From NCBI GenBank assembly GCA_977006965.1, contig OZ345353.1, positions 2,542,001-2,606,000 on the forward strand: a stretch of 64,000 nt of DNA, in the 5' to 3' direction. How positions within the stretch are numbered: the stretch's first letter is position 1; every line of letters begins with the position of its first letter. This document shows, piece after piece, positions 9,097-20,145 of this stretch. The translations under genes and the position numbers were made by a program. The DNA comes from Phymatolithon calcareum. Its lineage: Eukaryota > Rhodophyta > Florideophyceae > Hapalidiales. The notes under the pieces are model-generated. The model had not been told where the DNA came from and did not search any database. It worked only from the letters and a program-made list of their open reading frames with translations.

Positions 9097-11249
9097 AATG
9101 AAAAAATCAGAATCTGATATCGATTGCATTACACCGCGGGGCGTGAGAGTTTGGGTTGTGGAGCATGCCCAAGAACATAGTGGAAGGAATGCGGCAAGCG
9201 CTACCCATCGCACAGCACTCGAAACTCTCTGTCGCGTATCTTGATAATTCATGAGAAATGCCTTCACTAGAACATTTTCGAAGCTGGAGCCTGACATCCA
9301 CATGCGATCTAATGTTTTTTTGTAATCGAGGTTTATTTGAATGCCCCAGACTGTGCGATCTATTGTGAACCAGATGCCCTTCCCAGGTAACAATCTTCTA
9401 AAGACTTCTCGCTTGGAATGGATTCCAGTTTACAAAAACGCGTTCGTTTTTCTCGGGTTAGCCACTTTTCGAGAACCAGAACTAAATGTCGAGCGCGATG
9501 ATTAGAGACGTTTTTAGTATGCGTGAGCACAAACCCCCCCTAGAGTACAGCACGATAGGTTCTTTTTCGACGACAGTATTGTTCCAAAAATAAGGGCCTG
9601 GCTTCTGCATAGCCGTAGGAGATTGCAAAAAGAGTCGTTGCATGAGAGGCAACTCTACCGCTAAATGCACTGCTTAGCAGCAAGTGTTAATTCTTTGTGG
9701 GGGAGCCACAAGAATTTTCGTAGGTATTCCATCAGCTCATGAGATAACCGAACTGAGATTTCCTACAAATGAAGTTGCACACAAGTGAACCATGCTACGC
9801 ACGGTTCATGTTTGCATTGTTTTGCAAGTGAATTTAGAACAAATTCCATTTCAGCCCTTGCCAGAAGGTGCTACTTATAATCTAGATAAGGGCGCCTTGC
9901 TTTTCACATACTGTATCTCTATCCCCACAGCTATAAAAAGGAAGCGTTTCAGGAGGACAAAATATCAGTGGCGGGCTCTTGTTGCCCCGGCTCTCTTCCA
10001 AAACGCACGCCTGGGTAGCAGGTTGTTAGGGTAAAACAACTCGTCTTGTCAGTATGTAATTGGGCTCTTCGTCCGCGTCACCCACGCAAAAAGTTATCAT
10101 TCCTCCCACGTTCCAGCTAGACCACCCAGAACGTTTGCGAAATGGCCTGGAAATTCCTGATAGGAGATATCGAAGTCGACTGCGAATCTCAACTGCAATT
10201 CGCACGCACGGGCAGAAGTACTGTGATTTAAATCAGCGGTCAAGGCTAGCACTGTGTAGTGTCCTTTATTACTCCGTGAACCAGCATTGTCTCAGAAAGA
10301 CGACCATTCGTATACATTTGCATGTGTATCTTGGGCTGTCGTAGATAGAAAGATCCACAGATAGTTATTGAGTGTAGCGGAGTAACAAGACATGCAGTAC
10401 GGACCTGAGTGATGAGTATTAGATAGTTCTTCTGTATCGGCGCTGCGTTCTCCATTTACTATACGCAGCGTTAAGTTGTTGCTGCACAGGAAGACTGCAC
10501 GGCTGCTCTGTAGGCCAGCATGAGCATTCATTCAGTGTCGTTCAGATTAGCATGTAGATGGATTAACTGGTAGATTGTCGATACTGGGCAACATCAGGGC
10601 GGTTGGCTATCTATTAATACTAATCGCTTGTGAAATCGAATGTAAAGAGAACGTTACTGCATACTACTTTTGAAAACTATCTTCAGCGCGATGCCCATTG
10701 TACCAACGGTAGTTTGCGTAGACTCTTTGCGACGAGGAAGGAAGAAATACGGAAGATGCGGACGGTACTATACTGGTACAGCGACTTGGAGATTTAGACG
10801 GACATTATGGTCCGAAATTTTGCCTATGTCCCAGTTGGCACAGTTCAACACTAGAATTGTACAACAGCTGCCTTGGCCACAGGGAAGTGTGCCCACTGGA
10901 CCTTGTTAGAGCAGAGCATTTTTCCCAGCTTATATTTTCTCTTGTCTTCTGGGCCGTGCATTATTTCAAACTTCGGCACTAGCGCATGTGAAAACGAGGG
11001 AATGATGCGAACAATACGGAAATAATGTCCCCACACACCGTTTGCCCTGGGGCCGGCGCTACAGTAGCACATGACAAGGTTGCTAAAGCTTTCGAGCAGA
11101 TAGCACAAGCACGTCGCGTGATCACTGCTCGATCGCTCGAACTGACCTGCAAATCATCTCCCCCTCTTCCGTCGTCCAACAGGAACACTAACCCCTCGTT
11201 ACCCTATCACGCCTGAACGCCTTTAGCACATGCTCCCAAGACGACCATC
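9097..11249. other. Gene-free stretch, nothing recognised
   Basis: Only short frames on both strands, none with recognisable motifs and many mutually overlapping. No inverted repeats comparable to the neighbouring MITE were seen. The promoter of the following membrane-protein gene must lie at the right end. Confidence 0.4.
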
Positions 11250-11873
11250 ATGCCTCTCCCGGAGCACACATTTCGCGCACCCTCCACACCATCCACGACA
11301 TCTCCCTGGAACACTCCGCGGCTTCGAGGGCTAATGTCCGGTCTGATATTCTTATTTTCGCTGTGCTTCCTCGGTGTGACCGCCCGTCGCTGCGCGGTCG
11401 CCTTTTGCAATGCACGTCTTGCCTTCCTCGTCGCCTCCGGTGCCATTTCGCTGATATTTGCGCTCGCTCTCGCGATTCTCTTTCTCATTCTACCGGAAAT
11501 CGCCATCAAAGTCGAGGCAATCGTCGCGACATTTCTGCTTCTTTGGTGGGCCGCCACTGCCGCCGTCGTCGCCGTATTCATGGAAGGGAACGTTGTTCTT
11601 GGAATTCTGGCAAGCGCGGCCGGCTTCGCATGGCTCTGTCTCGCGCTTGCGTTTGCCCTGACGTATTGCGCCGTCGCCGCGGGGCCACTCAGACATAAGG
11701 AGGAGGAAGCAGATGCGATCGGAATGGACGGGATGTTGGAGTACGGGGAGGATCCGAGGGAAAGAGATGCGGTAAGGGAGGAGGATAAGATTGATGGGAG
11801 AGAAAACCCACACTACATTAATGACATGATGGCCATGCGAGCGATGCCACCAGATACGCATAACGCGGTGTGA
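11250..11873 (+). CDS. Four-span membrane protein, MARVEL-like topology
   Basis: 207 residues from ATG at 11250. Four hydrophobic spans lie at about 26-46, 54-76, 89-110 and 115-141, with short loops and both termini predicted cytosolic. The tail (142-207) is charged and Met-rich with no motif I know. This topology resembles MARVEL or other tetraspan proteins of vesicle membranes, but the sequence alone does not place it in a named family. The minus-strand gene at 20.1-20.8 kb is another four-span protein, though its Cys-rich last loop and lack of a long tail make direct paralogy doubtful. The frame is clean and the composition coding-like. A membrane protein is certain; the family is not. 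Confidence 0.75.
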   Translation: MPLPEHTFRAPSTPSTTSPWNTPRLRGLMSGLIFLFSLCFLGVTARRCAVAFCNARLAFLVASGAISLIFALALAILFLILPEIAIKVEAIVATFLLLWWAATAAVVAVFMEGNVVLGILASAAGFAWLCLALAFALTYCAVAAGPLRHKEEEADAIGMDGMLEYGEDPRERDAVREEDKIDGRENPHYINDMMAMRAMPPDTHNAV

Positions 11874-12734
11874 GATTCTATCTCGGCGGAGTTTATTGGA
11901 GTGGAGATACAGTAAAGTTATTATTTCGCATACCTTGCTGCGCCTCATCTTCGTTGAAAGGTGGGTGGGTCACAAGATGTGGATTTACTCGCTTCTTCTA
12001 TAATTAGTTGGAACGGCTATCGTTTTTAGTCGGTAACTGCAGCCAACGAACGACCACAGTGTCCCTCCTGCCCTCTTCCTTTCAAATCTGTCGTGTGGAA
12101 CGACGCAGCCAAGGAGATTGGGATCACAGACTGGGCACACATCATCGTAGACTTGCCAGAAGCATGCATCTCGCAATCCGATGAGGCGTCCACGCTACGA
12201 CACCGAACAGGAGACCTGCCATGAACCATTCCACTGCGACAACTTTTCATTTCCCGCCTTCATTTGACCCCCGTTTGATCAAACACGACAGTCCCATAAC
12301 CTTATTTTCGCATATTTTCGTCCATTAGTTTAATCCTTCAAAAATTTTAGAGGCACAAACCAGAAGCAGAAGCATGGGATCTGTCTATCTATTTTATGTT
12401 AATTTTTTGCAAACTACCGTCTGGATCTGGGCCAAGATTAGCATCAACATTCATCTCGTATCATAGATTAAAATCATGAGCCCCCGCGCCCCCAACGTCG
12501 TACTTGTCATACTCCGGCGTCGGGGGAAAGCGTATAAACCAAACTCTGACCAACATAACCTTGGGTGGTAATTTGCTCCGACAACGCACACGCTCACCAA
12601 CAAAGACGAACCCGACTGACCACAGTCGAGCTAACCTTTGCGATCTCCCGTGCCACACGGGGGTGCTCACCGTCTGACGACACTAATTCGACTTTCCCAC
12701 CCTTGTTCCGACAGGTAATAAACAACCGTCACTC
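11874..12734. other. Intergenic, probable 5' region of the RG-rich gene
   Basis: No credible gene is present. Just before the next ATG, CTAACC near 12631 and a pyrimidine-rich tract ending GACAG at about 12715 resemble a branch site and splice acceptor, so a 5'UTR intron is possible. Confidence 0.35.
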
Positions 12735-14048
12735 ATGTCGGGCTACGACCGTGGCTACGGTGGCGGCAATGGGGGCGGCAACGGCGGCGGTCGTGACCCT
12801 TACGATCGCCGCACGTCCGACCCCTATGCCTCTCGTGATCCGTACGCCACCAAACCGGCCGCGGATCCCTACGCCGACCCCTATGCGGCCCGTGCACCAG
12901 CCTCTGACCCTTATGCCCGAGACCCGTATGCCAACAAGCCATCCTCCTCCTCCTACGGCGCGGACCCGTATGCGCAAGGCTACAACAACGGTGGCGGCAG
13001 CTACGGCGGCGGCGGCAATGGAGGTGGATATGAGCAGAAGCGAGGTCGTGATGATTACGGCGGTGCCTATGACCGTGAACAGAAGCGTTATCGTGATGAT
13101 TCCTACGATCAACGTGCTTCGTACGATAATCGCTCCTATGATCGTCGCGACGATCGCGGAGGTTATGGTGGTGGCGGTCGCGACGAGTATGATCGTCGCG
13201 GCTCGAGCGGTGGATACGATGACCGTGGATATGGTAGCCGCGGTTACGATGACCGCGGTAGCGGTGGATATGGCCGGGATGATTACAACCGTGGTGGATA
13301 CGGCGGTGGAAGGGATGACTACAATCGTGGTGGCGGATACGGCGGTCGCGATGATTACCGCGGTGGTTACGGCGGCGGCCGCGACATGGACCGCGGCTAT
13401 GGTGGCGGCCGGGGCGGCTTCGGTCGTGACGGTGGGTATGGCGGTGGACGCAATGGCGGCTTCCGTGGACGTGATGGTGGCCCGCCTGGTCGCGGTGGAT
13501 TCCGTGGCCGCGGACGTGGAGGGCGTGGACGCGGGCGTGGACGCGGACGTGGAGGATTTGGGCGTGGTGGTGATCGTGAGAAGTCGCCGGAACCGCCGTA
13601 TATTACCGATTGGGCGGAATATGAGAAGGAGGAGGAGGAGTGGAGGAGTTTCAAGAAGCCGACCGTGGATTCCAGGATTTCGGATGAAGCTATTGATATG
13701 GATGCACCGAAGGAGGAAATATTTGCACCGGCTGATGAACCTGAGGTGACGAATAAGACGGTGAGTAAGAATATCGATATGGAAATTGATGCGTGCTCGT
13801 TGGTTGTTAAGGGATTGACGCAGAAGGGTGAGGATGGAATTGAGAAGGTTACGCAGTATTTCAGTGCGGTTTGTGAACTGAGGGAGAAACCTGAGGAGAA
13901 GGGGGATGATATTGTTGTTACGTTCAAGACGAAGAGTGATCTTTCTGATTTGCTTGAGTTCATTCCCGATCCGGCGAAGGTTAAGATTTGTGGACAGGAG
14001 GTGCGTTTGGAGACGATGGTTGGTGGAACGGCGGTTGGGGCTGCTTGA
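12735..14048 (+). CDS. RG/RGG-rich RNA-binding-type protein 1
   Basis: 437 residues from ATG at 12735 (MSGYDRGYGGG..). Residues about 1-285 are low complexity: repeated DPYA segments, then GGYGG/DRG/DDY units, then a dense GRGRGRG tract, the usual sites for arginine methylation and RNA or condensate contact. After EKSPEPPYITDWAEYE the protein is ordered. Residues about 350-430 (CSLVVKGL..., DDIVVTFKTKSDLSDLL, KICGQEVRLE) have the beta-alpha-beta-beta-alpha-beta spacing of a divergent RRM; this is my inference. The next gene is a paralogue with the same order of parts. Long frames in the other readings of the RG tract, on both strands, are composition shadows. A role in RNA metabolism is likely but not demonstrated. 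Confidence 0.85.
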   Translation: MSGYDRGYGGGNGGGNGGGRDPYDRRTSDPYASRDPYATKPAADPYADPYAARAPASDPYARDPYANKPSSSSYGADPYAQGYNNGGGSYGGGGNGGGYEQKRGRDDYGGAYDREQKRYRDDSYDQRASYDNRSYDRRDDRGGYGGGGRDEYDRRGSSGGYDDRGYGSRGYDDRGSGGYGRDDYNRGGYGGGRDDYNRGGGYGGRDDYRGGYGGGRDMDRGYGGGRGGFGRDGGYGGGRNGGFRGRDGGPPGRGGFRGRGRGGRGRGRGRGRGGFGRGGDREKSPEPPYITDWAEYEKEEEEWRSFKKPTVDSRISDEAIDMDAPKEEIFAPADEPEVTNKTVSKNIDMEIDACSLVVKGLTQKGEDGIEKVTQYFSAVCELREKPEEKGDDIVVTFKTKSDLSDLLEFIPDPAKVKICGQEVRLETMVGGTAVGAA

Positions 14049-15062
14049 GGAGGAGGTGGTGGTGGTCATGTCGACAGGGGATTCTGCAGTCGTTTGCGAA
14101 CGGGTCCTGGAGTCGCGGCTGAAAGGTCGAGCAATGCATGACCGACCGTGTGGTTGAGACTTGAGCTGCAGAATGCGGTGGTGTTGCTGCGGGTTGTGGA
14201 GTTTAGTTGATATCGTGTGTGGGATTGTATAATGTGGTGCTGGTATTGTGCCAGGTGCTGTGCTTTCTGTCGATACGATAGGGAAAGCATTGCATGACCT
14301 ACCTTCCATTTGCCCATCGTGCTGTGTGATGTGTCTTTCTTGTTTTATGTGTAAAATTGCCCAGTCGCGTGTTGCTGCTCACAGACAGGGTTTTAGAAAT
14401 ATTGCCATTGCTCGAAGTTGCTACTGCACTTTTGCACTGTAGATACCTCGAGTCCTTTTTCGACCGCCCTTGTGAACTTGTGGTCGAGGTCCTCTCTGGG
14501 CTGGCTGGCTGGCTGGCTGGCGGGAGATGGGGGATCCAATGCGCTGTGGAGCACTCTGGTAGCAATTGCTGTTGGCGCTACTGTATGTGCAGAGTGTCAT
14601 AATTTGATACCACCCAACATGGCCAATGGCAAACGAGATTTCGGGCTGAAGGCGATGCGGCCGCGCTGAACATGGGTTGCAGACCGAATCGTCTGCAGAC
14701 ATTGTCATAGGTTTTCAATCCGATTTTTTAAAGTTGTGCTACAGTAGGAAGACTGCTACAGTACAAAAGTATCCTGGCGGCTGGGTGACCGCCACTCCCG
14801 CCCGCCCGCCCGCCCGCCCGCCGCCTGCCCGCTCAATGCGGACCAGACCAGACTCACGTGTTATGTGCTTAATTGGCATGCATGCCGTCGCAGGCTATAA
14901 ATGCGTCGACAGACACCCATGCAGTGCACGAATTTGCGAACAAGGGGCGCTCGAGCAGCGCTGCAAAGTCAACTGAGCAGCGCGTACAGAGGTCGGCGAC
15001 ATTGAAGCACAAGGACGGACGGACGGACGAACGGAGGTTGAGAGCGGGAGCAGCGGCTCAGC
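14049..15062. other. Intergenic with simple repeats
   Basis: Between the two RG-rich genes. It contains a (CTGG)n tract near 14500-14521 and a (CCCG)n tract near 14798-14823. A recognisable gene is absent. The right end should carry the promoter of the second RG-rich gene. Confidence 0.5.
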
Positions 15063-16427
15063 ATGGTATGTAGAAATGTCCGCACTTTGCAATCGTGTGT
15101 GTGTGTGTGGCAGGCACGGTGGCAGAGGTCTAACCTAAATGTGTGTTACGCCGTCTATCCGCTTATGTAGGAACACCGCGGATATGACGGCGGGTACAGC
15201 CGTGACTACAAACGCGACCGCGACGAGTATGGCGGGTATGACCGCGGCGACTCGAAGCGGCATCGCGATGAACGCGGCGACCGCCGCGACGCCTCCGGTG
15301 CTGGCTCGCGCGGCTACGGCCGGGAAGACGCGTACGGACGCGAGTCGCGCGGCGGCGGAGGATATGGCGGGGGATACGAAGGTAGAGGCGGTGGGGGGTA
15401 TTCAGATTCGAGGGGAGGCGGCTACTCGGATTCTAGATACGCAGACTCGCGTGGGGGATACTCGGACTCCAGGGGTGGCGGCTATGAGTCCAGAGCATAC
15501 GGCGCAGATTCTCGCGGAGGGGGCGGGTATGGGGACAGTCGTGGAGGGGGTGGATATGCAGACTGTCGTCGAGGCGGTGACGGATATGGCGACAGTCGTC
15601 GAGGCGGTGACGGATATGGCGACAGTCGTCGAGGCGGTGACGGATACGGAGACAGTCGTCGAGGGGGCGGATACGGCGACCGTGGAACGGGTGATGGCTA
15701 TGGCGACAGTCGCGGAGGAGGCGGTGGATATGGCGACAGTCGAGGTGGATACAGTTTCCGCCACGCTGCCAGTGACTACGCAGATTCCCGCAGCGGCGGC
15801 TACGGCGGCGGTAACTTCAGCGGCGATCGCACCGGAAATGGCAACCGCTTCACCGACAACGGCCCTCGCTTCGGTCGCGGCGGTCGCGGCGGCGGTCGCG
15901 GACGCGGACGCGGCGGTCGTGGACGCGGCCGAGGACGCGGACGCGGTCGGGGCCGCGGCGCACCGCGCGAGAAGAGCCCGGAGCCTGCCTACGTGACGAA
16001 TTGGGCCGAGCACGAAGCGGAGGAGAAGGACTGGCGTTCGTTCACGAAGCCGTTATATGACCCGCGTGTACAGGACGCCGTCGACGTGGACATGAATGCA
16101 CCGCCGGCGTTTGGCAGCGCCGTTGAACGCGAGCCGCTTAACAGACTCATCGAGGTGAGGGAGGACATGGATGAGGACGCTTGCACGCTGCTCGTGCGTG
16201 GAATGCAGACGGTGGAGAATGCTACTGGGATTGTTGAGGAGTTTTTCAATGCTGTGCAGTGTCTTAGGGAGACGCCTAGGGAGAAGGGGGAGGATATAGA
16301 GGTTGTGTTTAGGAGTCATGAGGAGTTGAAGGCTGTGCTGGATTTCATGCCGGATCCTAGAAAGGGGAGGATTAGGGGGCATGAGGTTACTTTTTTGCCC
16401 CTGGCGCAGACGATGGAGTGCGCGTAG
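15063..16427 (+). CDS. RG/RGG-rich RNA-binding-type protein 2, paralogue
   Basis: The start codon is alone in exon 1: ATG 15063-15065, then a 105-nt intron (15066-15170; GTATGT start, CTAACC branch near 15130, TATGTAG end), then exon 2 15171-16427. The product is 419 residues. The spliced frame reads [17 protein letters not shown].. and stays open to the stop. The low-complexity half carries GGYGDSRGG-type repeats with three near-identical tandem units around 15566-15670, then a dense RGRGRG block. After [16 protein letters not shown] the ordered part (CTLLVRGM.., [32 protein letters not shown]) matches RG-rich protein 1, including the proposed RRM-like fold. Tandem arrangement with protein 1 indicates local duplication; the low-complexity parts have diverged. 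Confidence 0.82.
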
Positions 16428-16774
16428 GGGGAGTTGTGGTGGTGTGTCTGGTTTGGTTGTCAGGATGGAGTTGAGTTTTCGCTTGCATGTCTGGAAATGT
16501 AAAGGTCATGATATTAGCCCTACGGGGCTCTTGAAGTGCTCATGAGCATTTTTCCTACTTACACACACACACACACACACAGGATTGACCAAAATTTGGG
16601 GAAATTTTGATTATTTTCAGGTCTTTTTTTGACGTTTGCCAGTACAGACGTTGATGGGCTAGTGTACTGCTGCTGGACTGTGGAGCAGCTCTCATCTCTT
16701 CGTTCCGCTTTTCGCTGTGCTGCTCTCAATTGGTGTCGCTCCGTTCCCCTGGGGTACCCCCGGACATCTTCAAC
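16428..16774. other. Intergenic, (AC)n tract
   Basis: A run of about ten AC units starts at 16561. No gene is seen; the promoter of the AP-1 sigma gene should lie at the right end. Confidence 0.5.
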
Positions 16775-17468
16775 ATGGTGCGTTCTCCATATATTGTGCG
16801 ACCGCCGCAATGTCGCGTCCACTTTCGCGCGAATTGAATTGACCGCACATACTCAAAACGTCCGATCATTCAATGCCTCACCGTCCTTACCTCCCGTCTA
16901 GCTTCACCTCTAACACCTCCCTTCCTTCCTTCCTTCCTTCCTTCCGTTCATCCTCCTCGCGCAGATCCACTGGGTTCTCCTGATAAGCCGTCAGGGCAAA
17001 GTGCGTCTCTCCAAGTGGTTCGAGCCGCACAGCGAGACGAAGCGCGGACAGATAATGCGCGACGTAGGAGCGCTAGTACTGACGCGTTCCGTGAAGATGT
17101 GCAACGTGGTAGACTGGAAGGATTCGAAAGTGGTGTACAAACGTTACGCATCACTCTACTTCGTCGCCTGTATCGACCCCGATGATAACGAGTTGCTGAC
17201 AATGGAACTGTTGCACATGTACGTGGAGGTACTCGACAAGTATTTCGGCAGTGTTTGTGAATTAGATCTTATTTTCAACTTCACGCGTGCATACTGGATT
17301 CTCAATGAAATTCTCATCTCCGGTGAAATTCAGGAATGCAGTAAGGCTGCCGTGTTGGCCGCCGTAAGGGAGAGCGACATGGAAGCGGAAACAGTTCCGG
17401 AATTCACGGGAAAACAGAGTAAAAATACACATCATGGTTCCCCGTCCACGTTCGCCACCACCCGGTGA
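16775..17468 (+). CDS. AP1S: AP-1 complex sigma subunit (clathrin adaptor small chain)
   Basis: Small chain of the AP-1 adaptor that sorts clathrin-coated cargo at the trans-Golgi and endosomes. Exon 1 is just the ATG (16775-16777). A 187-nt intron (16778-16964; GTGCGT start, CTAACACC branch, GCGCAG end) follows, then exon 2 16965-17468, giving 168 residues. The spliced start M-IHWVLLISRQGKVRLSKW matches the family N terminus, which the unspliced frame lacks. Other landmarks are VVYKRYASLYF, CIDPDDNELLTMELLHMYVEVLDKYFGSVCELDLIFNF and the GEIQECSK helix. SRQGK..LSKW and the DKYFGSVCELD wording favour AP-1 over AP-2 or AP-3. The C-terminal tail is about ten residues longer than usual. The gamma chain of the same complex lies at 41.0-43.4 kb. 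Confidence 0.93.
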
Positions 17469-17609
17469 GCAGGAGTGAAGTGCGACTGAAGTGGGAAAAA
17501 TCCTATTTACATAAATCGAAAATTAATCACGTTTTTTTCAATCCCGACATTTACCAATCCCAACACTCGTTCTTTCAATTGATCCTCAATCGTCATCTAC
17601 CGCCATCGC

Positions 17610-18716
17610 ATGTTCGCCGTCCGGCGCACCTTGCGCGCCCCCCTTCCTCGTCCTTTCCCATCCACCGCTCCGATCGTCTGCCGCCCTTCCAGTACAGCCT
17701 CCCTGTCCGGCGACCGTCCCTCACCAACCGCGAAGCGCAAAATCAAGTCTCGAATCCTGCACAAACCGCGCCCGCTTCCCGGCGGCGCCGGCGTCTGCGC
17801 CGCATACTGCGCAGAATCTTCCATCCGCGTGAACGCCATATCAAACTACCTCGAATCGCGCAGTGACCCCACCTTCACGACCGGCAGCGTATCCGTGCAC
17901 TCGCCCGATGTCGCCCACGCCACACTAACCGTGCACGAGGGCACTGTGACCCACACGGCGCACACCTTTTTCTTCTCGTCTGGCGCCGTGGTCTTCTGGG
18001 GTGTCCCCCTTCCCGTGCGTCGCGCCCTTCTTCGTGATCTCGCCGACCTCGCCGAGCACGATGTGGAAGCGGATCACTCCTTCTCGCGCGCGCACGCCCA
18101 CGCGCAGCGATTCGCCGTACGCGCTGCACGCCGTGCATATCCGCGTGATGTGTTGTCGTTGGAGGATTTCGATCATGAATTCTCGTATCGTGTTCAACGT
18201 GGTGTGACGCCGCAATTTCGGAATGATGTTATTCAATTGCCGACATTTCATGTGCTGCCATTGCTGGCGGTGTCGCATGGATTGGCACAGAGTGTTAAAT
18301 TGGCGGTACATGAACAGGCTATTGATGTGTTGGTTATGAGGACGAGATCGTTGCCGGAGGAATTGGCGTTGACGGGAAGGACGGGGATGAGTCAGAGGGA
18401 TATTAAAAGGTTTATTGGGGAACTTATTGCGGCGAGATATTCTGTCAGTTTGGTGTCGGATATTCTGGATACTCCAGAGTTCTTCTGGCAGAATCCTGAG
18501 CTGGAGGGGCTTTATTTGGAATGTACGTCGGCGGTGGAACTTAGACAGAGGGCGGCGATTTTGGAGACTAGGGTGCAGGTTATTAAGGATTCTTTGGATA
18601 TGCTTAATAATGAATTGTCAAACTCGTCGTCGAATAGGGTGGAGCGCGCTATTTTGGCGCTTATTGCTGTGGAGGTTTGTATAGAATTGGCTCGTCTTTT
18701 TCCGACAATGGTTTAA
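17610..18716 (+). CDS. RMND1/DUF155 family mitochondrial protein
   Basis: 368 residues from ATG at 17610. The first ~40 residues (MFAVRRTLRAPLPRPF..) are rich in Arg, Ser and Pro without acids, as in a mitochondrial presequence. The DUF155 (RMD1/YagE) core follows: HTFFFSSGAVVFWGVP, then residues about 190-368 with YRVQRG..PQFRNDVIQL, SHGLAQSVKLAVHE, LDTPEFFWQNPELEGLY, QRAAILETRVQVIKDSLDMLNNELSN and a hydrophobic C-terminal span VERAILALIAVEVCIEL. Human RMND1 sits on the inner mitochondrial membrane and supports mitochondrial translation; fungal RMD1 is cytosolic. Family assignment is firm; location is inferred from the presequence. The gene starts only about 140 bp after AP-1 sigma, on the same strand. 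Confidence 0.9.
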   Translation: MFAVRRTLRAPLPRPFPSTAPIVCRPSSTASLSGDRPSPTAKRKIKSRILHKPRPLPGGAGVCAAYCAESSIRVNAISNYLESRSDPTFTTGSVSVHSPDVAHATLTVHEGTVTHTAHTFFFSSGAVVFWGVPLPVRRALLRDLADLAEHDVEADHSFSRAHAHAQRFAVRAARRAYPRDVLSLEDFDHEFSYRVQRGVTPQFRNDVIQLPTFHVLPLLAVSHGLAQSVKLAVHEQAIDVLVMRTRSLPEELALTGRTGMSQRDIKRFIGELIAARYSVSLVSDILDTPEFFWQNPELEGLYLECTSAVELRQRAAILETRVQVIKDSLDMLNNELSNSSSNRVERAILALIAVEVCIELARLFPTMV

Positions 18717-19128
18717 AAGATGCTTTTATGAAGGTTGGTTGGTATCTTGGTTTTATGCTCTGACGCTGGCTGGCTTCATTCCGGTGTGCTGGTGTTTACT
18801 AGGTCAGCTGCTCTGACAGAAGAAATGGCTTCGTAGAAGTAGAGTAGGTTGGCTTCGGCGACATAGGCTTGCTCCGCCTCCATTGGGATATGCATGCTGC
18901 AGACAGAGGCTCATGACCTCATACGCCCTTGTTATTGGTACACATTCAATGCTCAGGAGATTTTTTTCCAATACACCCGCGAGGTATGCCGCTTCGTTTA
19001 GGGTAATTTATGAACCTCGCGCTTCCTTGACCACCGGAGCAAAAAACTATCGCCTTGTTGCAAAGTGCACGAGCGATAAACCTTGTGCATGAAGTAGTTT
19101 GTTCCATTACGCGAGTAGCAGGATCACC
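18717..19128. other. Intergenic, no gene seen
   Basis: Contains short frames only. It probably holds the 3' end of the RMND1-like transcript and the promoter of the ClpS gene. Confidence 0.4.
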
Positions 19129-19767
19129 ATGTCATCTCTTCAGCCGTGCTTCACACCAACCGTCAATGCAATTGCACGCTTGCAGCAGCAGAAGAATTTG
19201 AAATGCAGTGTATCGCGCAAATCCTCAACCGCCAAGTCGGCCGTGAAAATGGTAACGGCAGTCCCGACGAGGAAGAAGGTGTTAAAGAAAGAGCCTAAAA
19301 CCGCAAGAAAGACGGCCAAACCGAAGATGTATCGACTGTTCATCATCAACGATCCATTCAACTCCAAGGTGCGTTCCACCCTGTGGGCGGCGTCTAAGCA
19401 AGATCGCGCAATAATGGCTAGTCTGACATGGCGTGTTTATTTTGTGCGTGGCAACAGGCTCGAGTCGTTGAAGTTCTGCTCAAGGTTGTGCAGGGGTTGA
19501 CGTTCTCGCGGGCACAATCTGCAATGGAACAGGCGCATTCGACCGGAAAGGGCCTCGTAATGGTGCTGCACCAGGAACTTGCGGAGCACTACTGTTCCAC
19601 AATCAATTCAGGTAAGTGTTGGATTGAGACACACAGCACTGACTGAATATGTTTGACTTGATTTTTGTCTGTTGACGACCCAAATACTGACATGAACGCA
19701 ATATTGACATTGATCCGTGGCGGAAATCGTAGCTGGGATTTTCAGCACAGTTGAGCCGGACAACTAG
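19129..19767 (+). CDS. clpS: ClpS-type Clp protease adaptor, two introns
   Basis: Adaptor that delivers N-degron substrates to the ClpC/ClpP protease, here probably in the plastid. Exons: 19129-19368, 19458-19611, 19733-19767; total 142 residues. Intron 1 (89 nt) starts GTGCGT and ends ACAG; intron 2 (121 nt) starts GTAAGT and ends GTAG. The joined core reads MYRLFIINDPFNSK-ARVVEVLLKVVQGLTFSRAQSAMEQAH..G.GLVMVLHQELAEHYCSTINSAG-IFSTVEP, keeping the family ND loop, the helix with the residues that bind the substrate N terminus, and the ending VEP. The first ~75 residues are basic and Ser/Thr-rich, as expected of a transit peptide. A longer frame from TTG at 19099 is not a start. Without splicing the gene looks like two unrelated fragments. 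Confidence 0.85.
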
Positions 19768-20145
19768 CGACCGGAGCGAGTGAGTTTGCACAAAAGATAC
19801 GAACAAATCCGCATGTCGATCAGCATACAAATTCCGCATGGATTTTGCGCAAGCCCTTTTTCTTGATCTGAGACTTTGCGTTCCTCTCCGCTCCAATTGC
19901 GGCCATCTTCTACGAATGGATCCACGACATCAAGTTGCAGTTCCGAACGCAATGTATGCATGAAAAAGTTGTACGAAGAAAACAAACAGAACCAATGGGA
20001 GCAAACGGAACATACCAACAACGAAAAGAACAGTTATATTACGAAGAAGAAAGTGGATACAAGTAGTAGCGCACCCGTGCAAAAGCTCAGTGAATGTATA
20101 GTAGTAGCGATGTACAAAAAGTCTGCCGCGCAAATAAAGGGTACC
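19768..20145. other. Intergenic between convergent genes
   Basis: Lies between the convergent ClpS and four-span protein genes. It is AT- and AC-rich, and frames on both strands have no recognisable motif. Confidence 0.4.

Noticed and set aside
12565-13749. 394-codon plus-strand frame and a 526-codon minus-strand frame over the first RG-rich gene
   Set aside because: Shifted readings of a GGC/CGT-rich repeat give long open frames of low-complexity Met/Val/Ala/Thr or Ile/Thr/Ala sequence. Only the frame with RG repeats plus the ordered C-terminal domain shared with the paralogue is credible.
14498-14830. (CTGG)n and (CCCG)n tracts as a CRISPR-like or minisatellite array
   Set aside because: They are plain tetranucleotide microsatellites with no spacers or longer unit.
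15139-16013. 285-codon plus and 203-codon minus frames over the second RG-rich gene
   Set aside because: Same composition shadow. The frame [10 protein letters not shown].. joins directly to the conserved WAEHE domain after splicing.
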